A stretch of DNA of 64,000 nt from Micromonospora lupini. Its GTDB lineage: Bacteria > Actinomycetota > Actinomycetes > Mycobacteriales > Micromonosporaceae. Under the pieces are notes generated by a model. That model had not been told where the DNA came from. It ran no database searches and saw nothing but the letters and a program-made list of their open reading frames with translations. The DNA lies in the NCBI RefSeq assembly GCF_026342015.1, contig NZ_JAPENL010000002.1, positions 1,059,001 through 1,123,000 on the forward strand. The letters are read 5' to 3'. Positions 35,668-48,458 of this stretch are shown here, in pieces; the stretch's first letter is position 1; each line of letters begins with the position of its first letter. The translations under genes and the position numbers were made by a program.

Positions 35668-35704
35668 CGACCGACCTCGTGGGGGCACTGTTCACTTCCT
35701 CGCC

Positions 35705-36976
35705 ATGGGGACCAGAGACACCATCCGTACCGCCGTTCGAGACGTCGTACCGCCTGCCGGGTTGACCCGCGCCCTGGCCGTGCAGGCAATGATCTACGCC
35801 GTTGGCAGCGGGCTGTTCCACGCCGGCAGCGCCGTCTTCTTCACCCGGGCGCTCGGGCTCAGCGCCGCCCAGGTCGGGTTGGGGCTGTCCATCGCGGCGG
35901 GGGTGTCGCTGCTGGGCACGGTGCCGCTGGGCGGGCTGACCGACAGGTACGGCCCGCAGCGGGTCTGGGTGGTCGGGCTGGTGCTGAACGCGGCGCTGTT
36001 CGCGACGTACCCCTTCGTGGGCGGCTTCGCCGGCTTCCTCGCCGTGGTGGTGGCGCTGGCCGGCGTGGACTCCGCCGTCGGCGTGGCCCGGCAGGTCTAC
36101 TCGATCAACGCGCTCCCGCCGGCCGAACGGGTCACCGCGATGGCGTACCAGCGCTCGTCGCTGAACGTCGGCTTCGGACTCGGCGCAGTGATCAGTGGCG
36201 TGGTGCTGGCGGTGGACACGATCACCGCGTACCGGGGAATGGTCTGGTTCATCGCGACGGTCTTTCTCGTGACCGCCCTCTTCGTGCGGCGACTGCCCCG
36301 GCTGCCGCAGGTGGCCCGACGAGCGGAGCCGATGAGCCGGCTCGCCGCGCTGCGGGACCGCCCGTTCATGGCGGTGTCCCTGCTGTCCGGGCTGCTCACC
36401 GCGCACCAGGTGCTCTACCTGACGGTCCTGCCGCTGTGGATCCTCACCCACACCGACGCCCCGAAGACGGTGATCGCCGCTCTGGTGCTGCTCAACACGA
36501 TCCTGATCGTGCTGCTCCAGGTACGCGTCAGCCGGGGCACGGACACCGCGGCGGGCGCGGCACGGGCCTCCCGCCGGGGTGGGCTGCTGGTCGCCGTGGC
36601 CTGCCTGGTTCTGCCGATCTCCGGGATGACCCGGGGTCCGCTCACCGTCGTGGTGCTGGTGGCAGCCGCGTTGCTGCTGATCCTGGCCGAGCTGATCGAG
36701 TCGGCGGGCACCTGGGGGCTCACCGCCACCCTGCCGCCGGCCGGCGAGCGCGGCGCGTACGTGGGGGCGCTCGGGCTCGGCGTGCAGCTCCAGTACCTGA
36801 TCGCCCCGGCCGGGCTGACCGCGCTCGGGGTGACCACCGGCGGGTGGGGCTGGTTACCGACGGCAGCGATCTTCGTGCTGGTAGCGGTGGCGATCGTGCC
36901 CGCGGTGGCCTGGGCGCAACGGACGCCGAGGCTGGGTGCCGAGGCCCCGGAGCCGGACATGACACCGGTCCCATAG
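35705..36976 (+). CDS. MFS transporter divergent from an ArsR-like regulator
   Basis: 423 residues, ATG 35705. About 12 membrane helices; the MFS signature is GGLTDRYGPQRVWVVG. It begins MGTRDTIRTAVRDVVPPAGL, and the first helix is AMIYAVGSGLFHAGSAVFFT. No substrate can be inferred. The divergent regulator with a shared operator is a typical efflux arrangement. The 3' end lies 50 bp before the leuA leader. Confidence 0.88.
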   Translation: MGTRDTIRTAVRDVVPPAGLTRALAVQAMIYAVGSGLFHAGSAVFFTRALGLSAAQVGLGLSIAAGVSLLGTVPLGGLTDRYGPQRVWVVGLVLNAALFATYPFVGGFAGFLAVVVALAGVDSAVGVARQVYSINALPPAERVTAMAYQRSSLNVGFGLGAVISGVVLAVDTITAYRGMVWFIATVFLVTALFVRRLPRLPQVARRAEPMSRLAALRDRPFMAVSLLSGLLTAHQVLYLTVLPLWILTHTDAPKTVIAALVLLNTILIVLLQVRVSRGTDTAAGAARASRRGGLLVAVACLVLPISGMTRGPLTVVVLVAAALLLILAELIESAGTWGLTATLPPAGERGAYVGALGLGVQLQYLIAPAGLTALGVTTGGWGWLPTAAIFVLVAVAIVPAVAWAQRTPRLGAEAPEPDMTPVP

Positions 36977-38965
<1,989 letters not shown>

Positions 38966-38969
38966 CCTG

Positions 38970-39002
38970 GCTGAGGGAGGGCACCCGCTGCCCTCCCTCA
39001 GC
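38970..39002. terminator. Terminator between leuA and DHA2 transporter
   Basis: GCTGAGGGAGGGCA (38970-38983) pairs perfectly with TGCCCTCCCTCAGC (38989-39002), loop CCCGC. The stop codon of the minus-strand transporter lies in the right arm. Confidence 0.85.
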
Positions 39003-40500
39003 CCCGGCGGGCCGGGGGTGTGGCGGCCGGCATCGAGTGACAGGGCTGCGACGGCGGGGCCGCCCGGGGCGGCCGGTGCACCAGCACGAGGGCCAGCACC
39101 GCGCCGGCCAGCAGCAGTCCCGCGCACCAGGCAAGCGCTCCCCGGAACGCGTCGGTCAGCTCGGTCTTCTGCTCGTACCCGCCGCCGGAGAGACCGACGA
39201 GCAGCGGCAGCGCGGCCACCGCGAGCAGACCGCCCGCGCGGGACGCGGCGTTGTTGAAGCCGCTTGCCACCCCGGAGAACCGGTCCTCGACGGCCGCGAG
39301 CACCGACGCGGTGAGCGGCGCCACCACCAGGGTCAGACCGAGGCCGAAGAGCAGCACCCCGGGCAGCACGTCGGTCAAGTACGACGCTCCCGGGCCGACG
39401 CCGCGCAGCAGCAGCAGACCGGCCGCGGCCACCACCGGCCCGACGGCCAGCGGCAGCCGGGGTCCGATCCGCGCCGACAGCGCGCCCGCCCGCGCCGACC
39501 CGACGAGCAGCAGCACAGTCATCGGCAGCAGCGCGATCCCGGTGCGGAAGGCCGACCACTCGACCACGTTCTGCAGGTAGACGGCGAAGAAGAACGTGAA
39601 CCCGTTGAGCGCCGCGTAGACCACGACCGTGAAGATGTTCAGGACTGAGAAGAGCCGGCTGCCGAACAGCCCGGTGGGCAGCATCGCCGTGTCGCCGCGC
39701 CGCCGTTCCACGAGCACGAAGGCCACCGCGGCCAGCAACCCGACCAGTGCGGCGATCAGCACCGACGCCGAGGCGAACCCCCGCGCGGGCGCATCGATCA
39801 GGGCGTACGTGACACCGGCGAGCGCGAGCGCGCCGAGCAGCGCCCCGGCGACGTCGAACCGGCGTCGCGTCCGGCCCGGCCCCTGCGTCCGGGAGGCGTT
39901 CTCGTCCCGGCTCTCCGGCACCCAGCGGACGGTGGCAAGCACCACGAGCACGGCGATCGGCACGTTCAGGAAGAAGATCCACCGCCACGACAGCGCGTCG
40001 ATCAGCCAGCCACCGAGGAACGGGCCCAGCGCGGTGGACACACCGGACAGCCCGGCCCAGGCGCCGATGGCCTTCCCCCGGTCGTCCGGGTGGAAGCTGG
40101 CCTGGAGCACCGACAGGGAGCCCGGGGTGAGCAGCGCGCCGCCGGCGCCCTGGAGGAACCGGGCCCCGATCAGCCAACCGGTGCCCTGGGACAACCCGCA
40201 CAGCACCGACGCCAGGGTGAACCACACCACCCCGATCAGGAAGATCCGTCGTCGGCCGAAGCGGTCCCCGAGCGCACCGCCGAGCAGCACGAACGCCGCC
40301 AGCATCAGCAGGTAGCCGTTCACGGTCCACTGCAGATCGGCGACGTCGGCCCCGAGATCCTGGCCGAGTTTCGGCAGCGCCACGTTGACGACTGTGCTGT
40401 CGAGGAAGACCATGCCGGAGGCGAGCACCGCGGCGAGCAGCGTCCCCCGGCCGGCGGCGGTGCCCATTCTAAGAGCGGGCGACGGTACGGCTGTGGTCAT
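38998..40500 (-). CDS. DHA2 (EmrB/QacA-type) MFS exporter
   Basis: Start ATG 40500, 500 residues, about 14 membrane helices. LDSTVVNVALPKLGQDLGA is the motif D1 region of 14-helix exporters; GALGDRFGRRRIFLIG is motif A and GAGGALLTPGSLSVL is near motif C. It probably exports a drug or metabolite; the substrate is unknown. No adjacent TetR gene is seen, which is unusual for this family. It is divergent from the nuclease lipoprotein gene. Confidence 0.9.
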   Translation of the reverse strand: MTTAVPSPALRMGTAAGRGTLLAAVLASGMVFLDSTVVNVALPKLGQDLGADVADLQWTVNGYLLMLAAFVLLGGALGDRFGRRRIFLIGVVWFTLASVLCGLSQGTGWLIGARFLQGAGGALLTPGSLSVLQASFHPDDRGKAIGAWAGLSGVSTALGPFLGGWLIDALSWRWIFFLNVPIAVLVVLATVRWVPESRDENASRTQGPGRTRRRFDVAGALLGALALAGVTYALIDAPARGFASASVLIAALVGLLAAVAFVLVERRRGDTAMLPTGLFGSRLFSVLNIFTVVVYAALNGFTFFFAVYLQNVVEWSAFRTGIALLPMTVLLLVGSARAGALSARIGPRLPLAVGPVVAAAGLLLLRGVGPGASYLTDVLPGVLLFGLGLTLVVAPLTASVLAAVEDRFSGVASGFNNAASRAGGLLAVAALPLLVGLSGGGYEQKTELTDAFRGALAWCAGLLLAGAVLALVLVHRPPRAAPPSQPCHSMPAATPPARRG

Positions 40501-40607
40501 CCCACCAATCTGCCTTGCAGGATGTGGGAGACGCCGCGAAACGCCGAAACCGTGCCCGGGTACTGTGCGCAATCGCCGGGAGCCCGCAAGCTGGAGAGGT
40601 GTCGTCT

Positions 40608-41252
40608 GTGCGTACCAGATCAGGACCGCGCGCGGCGGTGACCGCGCTCGTCGCGGCGCTGGCGCTCGGCGTAGCCGGTTGCGTCCCTCCGGACGAGACG
40701 GGAGCGCCGCCCCCACCGACTGACGGCGGCAACGCGGCACAGCAGCTGGGCCAGCTGACAGTCGCCAACGCCGCCTCGATGAAGGGCTACAGCCGGGACC
40801 GCTTCCCGCACTGGCGGAACACCGGGAAGAACTGCGACGTGCGGGACAGCATCCTGCAACGCGACGGCAAGGACGTGAAGCTGTCCGGCTGCAACGTCGT
40901 CGGCGGTCGCTGGGAGAGCGCGTACGACGGCCGCAGCGCCACCGACCCCTCCGACGTGGACATCGACCACATGGTGCCGTTGGCCAACGCGTGGCGCTCG
41001 GGCGCCGACGAGTGGGACGACGCGAAGCGCGGCGACTTCGCCAACGACACGACCCGGCCGCAGCTCCTCGCGGTTTCCGCGTCCTCCAATCGGGCAAAGG
41101 GTGACCAGGACCCGTCCCAGTGGAAACCGGCGAACCGGTCGTACTGGTGCCAGTACGCCAAAGACTGGGTGACGGTCAAGCACCACTGGCGGCTGACGGT
41201 GACAAGTGCCGAGAAGGCCGCCCTGACCGACATGCTGGAGGGCTGTAGATGA
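40608..41252 (+). CDS. Secreted HNH nuclease lipoprotein (DUF1524/GmrSD C-terminal type)
   Basis: Start GTG 40608 (VRTRSGPRAAVTAL), with GGAGAGG 8 bp before; 214 residues. A lipobox LGVAGC anchors it, followed by a Pro/Gly linker. The HNH-type nuclease core has DVDIDHMVPLANAWRSGA, FANDTTRPQLLAVSASSNRA and KGDQDPSQWKP, and ends in Trp/Tyr-rich YWCQYAKDWVTVKHHW. Three or four cysteines suggest disulfides outside the cell. It probably degrades external DNA. The next gene overlaps it by 4 bp. Confidence 0.88.
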   Translation: MRTRSGPRAAVTALVAALALGVAGCVPPDETGAPPPPTDGGNAAQQLGQLTVANAASMKGYSRDRFPHWRNTGKNCDVRDSILQRDGKDVKLSGCNVVGGRWESAYDGRSATDPSDVDIDHMVPLANAWRSGADEWDDAKRGDFANDTTRPQLLAVSASSNRAKGDQDPSQWKPANRSYWCQYAKDWVTVKHHWRLTVTSAEKAALTDMLEGCR

Positions 41253-41623
41253 GCGAGGGAGCTGCCACAGGCGCCGCGCCGGCCACGGCCGGGATGACCG
41301 CCGACGGCACGGCCGACACCTCGGCCGCGGTGCCGGGGGCCGGCATGGTCGCGGACACCGACGGCGCGGGTGGCGCGCAGAGCCGCACTGCCGACATCGT
41401 GCCCGGTCCGGGCGGGGTGATGACCGACGAGGTCGGGGTGGTCACCGGCGAGCTGACCCTGCGCACCGAGTACGCCGACGGCAAGGTCACGCTGCGGGTG
41501 CAGTACAAGGACGCGGACGAGTGGTACGCGGTGACAGGCGGCTCGGTCCCGCTCGGCGACCCGGCGGGGCTTGACGCGGTGCACGCCGTGGCGGTGGCCC
41601 TGCTGCACCGCCCGGAGGGCTGA
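41249..41623 (+). CDS. Small protein coupled to the secreted nuclease, 124 aa
   Basis: ATG 41249 overlaps the nuclease stop (ATGA), so the two are made together. Low-complexity Ala/Gly/Thr/Asp N-terminus, then a folded-looking C-terminal half (EVGVVTGELTLRTEYADGKV, VQYKDADEWYAVTGG, GLDAVHAVAVALLHRPEG). No signal peptide or membrane helix, so cytosolic. Not recognised. A role as partner or protective protein for the nuclease is possible but rests only on gene coupling. Confidence 0.7.
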   Translation: MSEGAATGAAPATAGMTADGTADTSAAVPGAGMVADTDGAGGAQSRTADIVPGPGGVMTDEVGVVTGELTLRTEYADGKVTLRVQYKDADEWYAVTGGSVPLGDPAGLDAVHAVAVALLHRPEG

Positions 41624-41648
41624 CGCCACAGCCGTCGACCCGTGCCAC

Positions 41649-41680
41649 CGGGGGCCGTCCTGTCGACAGGACGGCCCCCG
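41649..41680. terminator. Perfect 32-bp palindromic terminator
   Basis: CGGGGGCCGTCCTGTC (41649-41664) is followed directly by its exact complement (41665-41680). It lies between convergent genes (the small partner and oppF), so it can serve both. Confidence 0.85.
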
Positions 41681-41683
41681 ATG

Positions 41684-41744
41684 TCGTCACGGCGCCGGAT
41701 CACCCCAATGCTCGTCACGGCGTCGGGATCACCTCACTGCGTCG

Positions 41745-41765
<21 letters not shown>
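41684..41765. repeat. Three tandem copies of the oppF 3' end
   Basis: TCGTCACGG-type units begin at 41684, 41712 and 41742 (about 21-24 nt each, spaced 28-30 bp) and share a GGATCA core. The third contains the true oppF stop codon; read on the minus strand, the next copy also encodes IPTP followed by a stop. It looks like a local duplication of the gene's last codons. Confidence 0.6.
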
Positions 41766-43828
<2,063 letters not shown>

Positions 43829-43883
43829 CGGGTCACTTCCTCTCGCCGACTCACGCCGGCCGTGCTTGTTACGCGCACCGCGG

Positions 43884-44933
43884 TCACCGCCGGTTCTTCG
43901 GGTCGATCGCCTCGCGCATCGCCTCACCCAGCAGGGTGAAGCCGAGCGCGACCACGATGATCGCGAGCGCCGGGAAGTACGCCAGCTCCGGACGGACCTC
44001 GAAGTAGCGCTGACCGTCCACGCCGAGCATCAGGCCCCACTCGGCACGGTTGATGTCCGGGTCGCCGAGGCCCAGGAAGGAGAGCGCCGCGGCGTCCAGG
44101 ATGGCCACCGCGAAGGTCAGGGTCGCCTGCACGATGACGGCGGTCAGCGAGTTGGGCAGCATGTGCCGCAGCACGATGTTGCGCTGCTTGACGCCGAGCG
44201 CGCGGGCGGCGAGCACGTGGTCGCTCTCCCGCTGGGCCAGCATCGAGCCGCGCAGCAGTCGGGCGAAGATCGGCACGTTGACGATGGCCACCGCGAAGAT
44301 GACAGTCCACTGGCTCGACCGGCTGGCCATCGCGACCAGGGTGATCGCCAGCAGCAGGCTCGGCAGGGCAAGCATCACGTCGGTGAGTCGCATCAGGACG
44401 ACGTCTACCCATCCGCCGAACGCGCCGGCGACCGCGCCGATCAGCACGCCGAGTGCCAGACCGATGAGGGTGGCGAGCACACCCACGAACAGCGTCTGCC
44501 GGGCGCCGTAGATCATCCGGGACAGGAAGTCCCGGCCGAGCGGGTCGGAGCCGAACGGGAATTCGCTGCTGGAGCCCGGGATGCTGTCCACTGTGAGGTT
44601 CTTCGTCAGCTCGTCGAAGCGCTGCACCGGATCGTGCGGGGCGATCAGCGGGGCGAAGATGGCCACCAGGATGAACAGTCCGACGATGCTGGCGCCGACG
44701 ATGGCGACCGGGTTGCGCCGCAGCCGGCGCACGGCGTCGCGGACGAGGCTGACGCCACCGCGGCCGGACGCGCTGGCGCGGGCCAGCTCCTCCAGCCGTG
44801 CCTTCTTCCGGTCGCCGAGCACGCCTATGCTGCGCTCGCTCATGCCGGGGCGGGGCGTGTCGTCCCCACTGGCGGGCTTGTCGTTCCCGCTGCGGGGCGT
44901 CGGCGCTCCGGCCTGGGTGATGGGGTCACTCAT
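43884..44933 (-). CDS. oppC: Oligopeptide ABC transporter permease, OppC type
   Basis: 349 residues, start ATG 44933 overlapping the oppB stop (ATGA). A ~65-residue N-terminal cytoplasmic extension (MSDPITQAGAPTPRSGNDKP onward) precedes the first helix (VAIVGASIVGLFILVAIFAP). The permease motif is EAA-like (LAARALGVKQRNIVLRHMLPN), and the end is LGEAMREAIDPK. Inner-membrane part of the importer. Confidence 0.92.
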   Translation of the reverse strand: MSDPITQAGAPTPRSGNDKPASGDDTPRPGMSERSIGVLGDRKKARLEELARASASGRGGVSLVRDAVRRLRRNPVAIVGASIVGLFILVAIFAPLIAPHDPVQRFDELTKNLTVDSIPGSSSEFPFGSDPLGRDFLSRMIYGARQTLFVGVLATLIGLALGVLIGAVAGAFGGWVDVVLMRLTDVMLALPSLLLAITLVAMASRSSQWTVIFAVAIVNVPIFARLLRGSMLAQRESDHVLAARALGVKQRNIVLRHMLPNSLTAVIVQATLTFAVAILDAAALSFLGLGDPDINRAEWGLMLGVDGQRYFEVRPELAYFPALAIIVVALGFTLLGEAMREAIDPKNRR

Positions 44934-45937
44934 CGCACACGCACCCTGGGGTCGATGAAGGCGTAGGAGAGGTCGACCAGCAGGTTGACCACCACGAAGA
45001 CCAACGCGGCGAGCAGGATGATCGCCTGAAGCACCGGGTAGTCCCGGCCGCCGGTGATCGAGTCGGTGATCAGCGTGCCGATGCCACCCCAGTTGTAGAC
45101 CTTCTCGGTGAGCACCGCGCCGGAGAGGAGCGCGCCGGTCTGCAGGCCGATGGTGGTGACCACCGGGAGCAGCGCGTTGCGCAGGATGTGTCGGCCACGG
45201 ATGGTGCGGTGCCGCAGGCCCTTCGCCTCGGCGGTCCGCACGTAGTCCTCGTTGAGGACGTCGAGCACGCTGGCCCGGGTGATCCGCACGATCACCGCCA
45301 GCGGGATGGTGGCGAGCGTGATCGCCGGCAGGATCAGGTGCCACAGCGCGTCGGCACTGGCGTCGAACTCCCTGGTGAGCAGCCCGTCGAGCACGAAGAA
45401 GCCGGTGACGTGGGTGTTGTCCAGACCCGTGGTGAGCCGCCCGGACGGCGGGAACCAGTGGATGTTCTGCGTGAAGACGTCCTTGAGCAGGTAGCCCAGG
45501 AAGAAGATCGGGATGGAGATGCCGAGCAGGGTGCCGGCGATGGTGAGGTTGTCCGGCCAACGTCCACGCCAGCGGGCGGCGAGGTAGCCGAGTGGCACCC
45601 CGAGGCCGACGGCAATGATCATCGCGACGAGGGCCAGCTCGATGGTGGCCGGGAAGGCGCGGCTGATGACCTCGGTGACCGGGTCACCGGTCCGTATCGA
45701 GTTGCCGAAATCGCCGGTCAGCACGCGCTGCATGAACTTGCCGTACTGCACCAGGATCGGCTGGTCGTAGCCGAGCGCCTTGGTCAGCAGGGCCCGGCGC
45801 TCGGGCGTGGCCCGCTCGCCGAGCAGCGCCTCGACGGGGCCACCGGGCAGGTTCCGCAGCCAGATGAAGATCAGCGCCGACAGCGCCATCAGGGTCACCA
45901 CCAGCTGCAACAGCCGGCGGACTATGACTCGCAACAT
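44930..45937 (-). CDS. oppB: Oligopeptide ABC transporter permease, OppB type
   Basis: 335 residues. First helix LLQLVVTLMALSALIFIWLR, EAA-like loop RTAEAKGLRHRTIRGRHILR and C-terminal LLVDLSYAFIDPRVRVR, all typical of OppB/DppB. It is separated from oppA by 98 bp containing a hairpin and is coupled to oppC. Confidence 0.92.
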   Translation of the reverse strand: MLRVIVRRLLQLVVTLMALSALIFIWLRNLPGGPVEALLGERATPERRALLTKALGYDQPILVQYGKFMQRVLTGDFGNSIRTGDPVTEVISRAFPATIELALVAMIIAVGLGVPLGYLAARWRGRWPDNLTIAGTLLGISIPIFFLGYLLKDVFTQNIHWFPPSGRLTTGLDNTHVTGFFVLDGLLTREFDASADALWHLILPAITLATIPLAVIVRITRASVLDVLNEDYVRTAEAKGLRHRTIRGRHILRNALLPVVTTIGLQTGALLSGAVLTEKVYNWGGIGTLITDSITGGRDYPVLQAIILLAALVFVVVNLLVDLSYAFIDPRVRVR

Positions 45938-45967
45938 CTCTCACACACCAGACTCTCGATGAATCGC

Positions 45968-46008
45968 GGATCGGCCCGGGCCGGGAGGAACCCCGGACCC
46001 GGGCCGAT
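45968..46008 (-). terminator. Hairpin between oppA and oppB
   Basis: GATCGGCCCGGG (45968-45979) pairs with CCCGGGCCGATC (45997-46008). It follows the binding-protein gene inside the operon. Such stems usually reduce read-through, so more binding protein than permease is made. Its outer end also carries GATC. Confidence 0.75.
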
Positions 46009-46035
46009 CACGCCTACGGCCTCAGCCGAGGGACG

Positions 46036-47709
46036 TCACTTGCCGACGCTTACCGTGTTGAATCGCTCGTCGGTAAGGGGGCTGGCCACCATGCCCTTGA
46101 CATCCTTGGTGACGACGATGGCCGGCGGGGCGTGCCAGAGCGGCACGGCCGGCAGCCACTTGGCGGCGATGTCCCGGTTGACCTGCTCCCAGGCCGCCTT
46201 CTTGCCAGCGTCGTCGACGGTGGCGTCGGCCTTGGTGATCGCCTCGAACATCTCGGTCATCGACTGGTCGCCGAACTCGACCTTGGCGCGGCCGAAGAAC
46301 GTGCCGACGAAGTTGCCCGGGTCGTTGTAGTCACCGGTCCAGCCGAGGATGTGCAGGTCCTGCTTGCCGAACTGCTGCACGTCGTCCTTGAAGCCACCGT
46401 TCCACGGGCGAGGCACACCGTTGACCTTGATGCCCACGGCCTGGAGGTCGTTGGCGAGGACGGTGAAGATCTCCTGCGGGTTCGGCATGTACGGCCGGGA
46501 GACGTCCGGCGGGTAGTAGAAGTTAAGCGTCAGACCCTCGGCGCCGGCGTCCTTGAGCAGCTGCTTGGCCTTGTCCGGGTTGTACTCGTACTTCTGCACG
46601 TCCGGGGCGTAGCCGAGCACGGTGTCCGGCATGAACTCGTCGGCGACCTTCGCGCCACCCGGGCCCTTGGTCTGCACCAGCTGCTGGCGGTTGAGCGCGT
46701 AGGCGATCGCCTGGCGCACCCGCAGGTCCTTGAGCTTCGGGTTCTTCTGGTTGAGGCCCAGGTAGAGGACGTTGAACGCCGGGCGGTTGATGACCTGGAA
46801 GCCCTCGCCCTCCAGCGCCTTGCGGTCGGCCGGGGCCGGGAAGTCGATGCCCTGGACCGTGCCGGCGCGGAGCTCCTGCTTACGGGTGCTCTCGTCCTTG
46901 ATGATCTTGATGATCACCTTGTCGACCTTGGCCTTGTCACCGAAGTAGTCCGGGTTCCGGTTCAGGGTGATCTCGTTCTTGGCCTTGTCCCAGCCACCGA
47001 AGGTGAACGGGCCGGTGCCGACCGGGTTGGTGGTGGCGAACGCGCTGTACTCGAACGAGTCGCCGTTCTGCTTCACCGTGTTGGCGTCGTACTTCTTCAG
47101 CGCCTCGGGGCTCGCGATCGACAGCGAGGTCAGCGCGAAGGCGCCGGGGAAGGCACCCTTGTACTTGTTCAGGGTCAGGACGGCGGTTCCGTCGTCCTTG
47201 GCCTCGCACTTGTTGTAGATCGACTCGCCGGCACCCTCGGCCTCGTTCTTGGCGAACCCGCCGAAGGTGTCCATGTAGTAGATCATCTGGGACTGGGCGG
47301 CAGCGCCCTTCATGTTGTACCAGCGGTCGAAGTTGAAGCAGACCGCGGCAGCGTTGAACGGGGTGCCGTCGTGGAACTTCACGCCCTGGCGCAGCTTGAA
47401 CGTCCAGACCTTGCCGTCCGGGTCGTGCTCCCAGCTCTCGGCCAGGCCGCCCTGCAGCTCCGCGGTGCCCGGCTTGTGGCTCACCAGGGTGTCGAACATC
47501 TGCCGGACCGGCCGGAACGACTCACCGTCGTCGTTGAAGATCGGATCGAAGTTCTTCGGGTCACCGGCACCCGCGAAGATGAAGGTGCCGCCAGTCTTGG
47601 CCTCGCCACTGTCGCCGTCGCGCTCGCTCTTCGCGCAGCCGGCCGCGCCGACCGCCAGAGCGGCAACGGCCGCGATGGCCACGGCCGCTTTAAGCCTTCT
47701 CGCCTGCAT
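46036..47709 (-). CDS. oppA: Oligopeptide-binding lipoprotein (family 5)
   Basis: 557 residues, ATG 47709 with AGAGGTGAGAG upstream. Lipobox LAVGAAGC (Cys 25), then family 5 features: DPKNFDPIFNDDGESFRPVR, YDTLVSHKPG-like LFDTL segment, AESWEHDPDGKVWTFKLRQG (highly typical), VKFHDGTPFNAAAV and LRDLRVRQAIAYALNRQQ. It binds peptides outside the membrane and delivers them to OppBC. The 229 bp upstream carry its promoter region; no operator identified. Confidence 0.94.
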   Translation of the reverse strand: MQARRLKAAVAIAAVAALAVGAAGCAKSERDGDSGEAKTGGTFIFAGAGDPKNFDPIFNDDGESFRPVRQMFDTLVSHKPGTAELQGGLAESWEHDPDGKVWTFKLRQGVKFHDGTPFNAAAVCFNFDRWYNMKGAAAQSQMIYYMDTFGGFAKNEAEGAGESIYNKCEAKDDGTAVLTLNKYKGAFPGAFALTSLSIASPEALKKYDANTVKQNGDSFEYSAFATTNPVGTGPFTFGGWDKAKNEITLNRNPDYFGDKAKVDKVIIKIIKDESTRKQELRAGTVQGIDFPAPADRKALEGEGFQVINRPAFNVLYLGLNQKNPKLKDLRVRQAIAYALNRQQLVQTKGPGGAKVADEFMPDTVLGYAPDVQKYEYNPDKAKQLLKDAGAEGLTLNFYYPPDVSRPYMPNPQEIFTVLANDLQAVGIKVNGVPRPWNGGFKDDVQQFGKQDLHILGWTGDYNDPGNFVGTFFGRAKVEFGDQSMTEMFEAITKADATVDDAGKKAAWEQVNRDIAAKWLPAVPLWHAPPAIVVTKDVKGMVASPLTDERFNTVSVGK

Positions 47710-47938
47710 CTCTCACCTCTGTCATGCGCATGACCACGCCGAGCTGTGGCTCGGTCCGTGTGCGGGAGGCTATGACATGTCACACGTAAAGAGGAACGGC
47801 CGTCAGGCAATCGCTACCAAGCCGACACCTTGTGCGGACGTCTGACAGTCGACAGCACGGCGAATACCTGGAGCGACACATCAATCCGACGCCACGACGC
47901 CAGCCGTCGACTCCGGGTGTCGACGGCCTCGGGGCGTG

Positions 47939-48394
47939 TCAGGAGGGCGACGGCCTGGCGACGGGTGGTGGGCAATCGGCAAGCCGCTCGACGGCCGAAC
48001 CCGCCGTGGCCGTGCCCAAGTCGTGGAAGCTCACGCGGTGGCAGGCGTCCACGTAGCTCGCTCCGAACAACGTGCCGACCGGGGCGGACCCGTACACGAC
48101 CACCACCAGGTCGGGAGTCCGGTGCACCTGCCGAACCTGGACCTGGGCACCCTCCGCGGCCGCCGCCAACCGTTCGTCGGTCGGCGCCGGGTCGCCGGTG
48201 GCGACCACCGCTGCGCCGTACGCCTGGGCGTCACGGGTCACGGCGGCTTCGGCCGCGGCCTCCTCCGCGTGGCTGTCCGCGGCCAGTCGCCGGCTCCCCA
48301 CCTCGATCGCCACGGTGACGCCACCAAGGGCAAGCGCCAGCACGGCCACCAGCACCGCCGGGGCCCAGGACCGCTGGGCCGGCCGCCGCGTCGC
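47939..48394 (-). CDS. Single-pass membrane protein, 151 aa
   Basis: Start GTG 48394, preceded by GGAGGTGG (a better site than the upstream ATG at 48439). Begins VATRRPAQRSWAP, then a membrane helix (AVLVAVLALALGGVTVAIEV). The outer part is helical (ADSHAEEAAAEAAVTRDAQA) then beta-rich (QVHRTPDLVVVVYGSAPV) with two cysteines. The stop lies about 230 bp from the divergent oppA start. Function unknown; similar Mce-associated or lumazine-like small domains are possible. Confidence 0.65.
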   Translation of the reverse strand, partial: ATRRPAQRSWAPAVLVAVLALALGGVTVAIEVGSRRLAADSHAEEAAAEAAVTRDAQAYGAAVVATGDPAPTDERLAAAAEGAQVQVRQVHRTPDLVVVVYGSAPVGTLFGASYVDACHRVSFHDLGTATAGSAVERLADCPPPVARPSPS

Positions 48395-48458
48395 CACTCG
48401 CCACCTCCAGAGGTACGCCGGTGGGCCCGCGCTCGTCACGCAGGCCCACCGGATCGAC

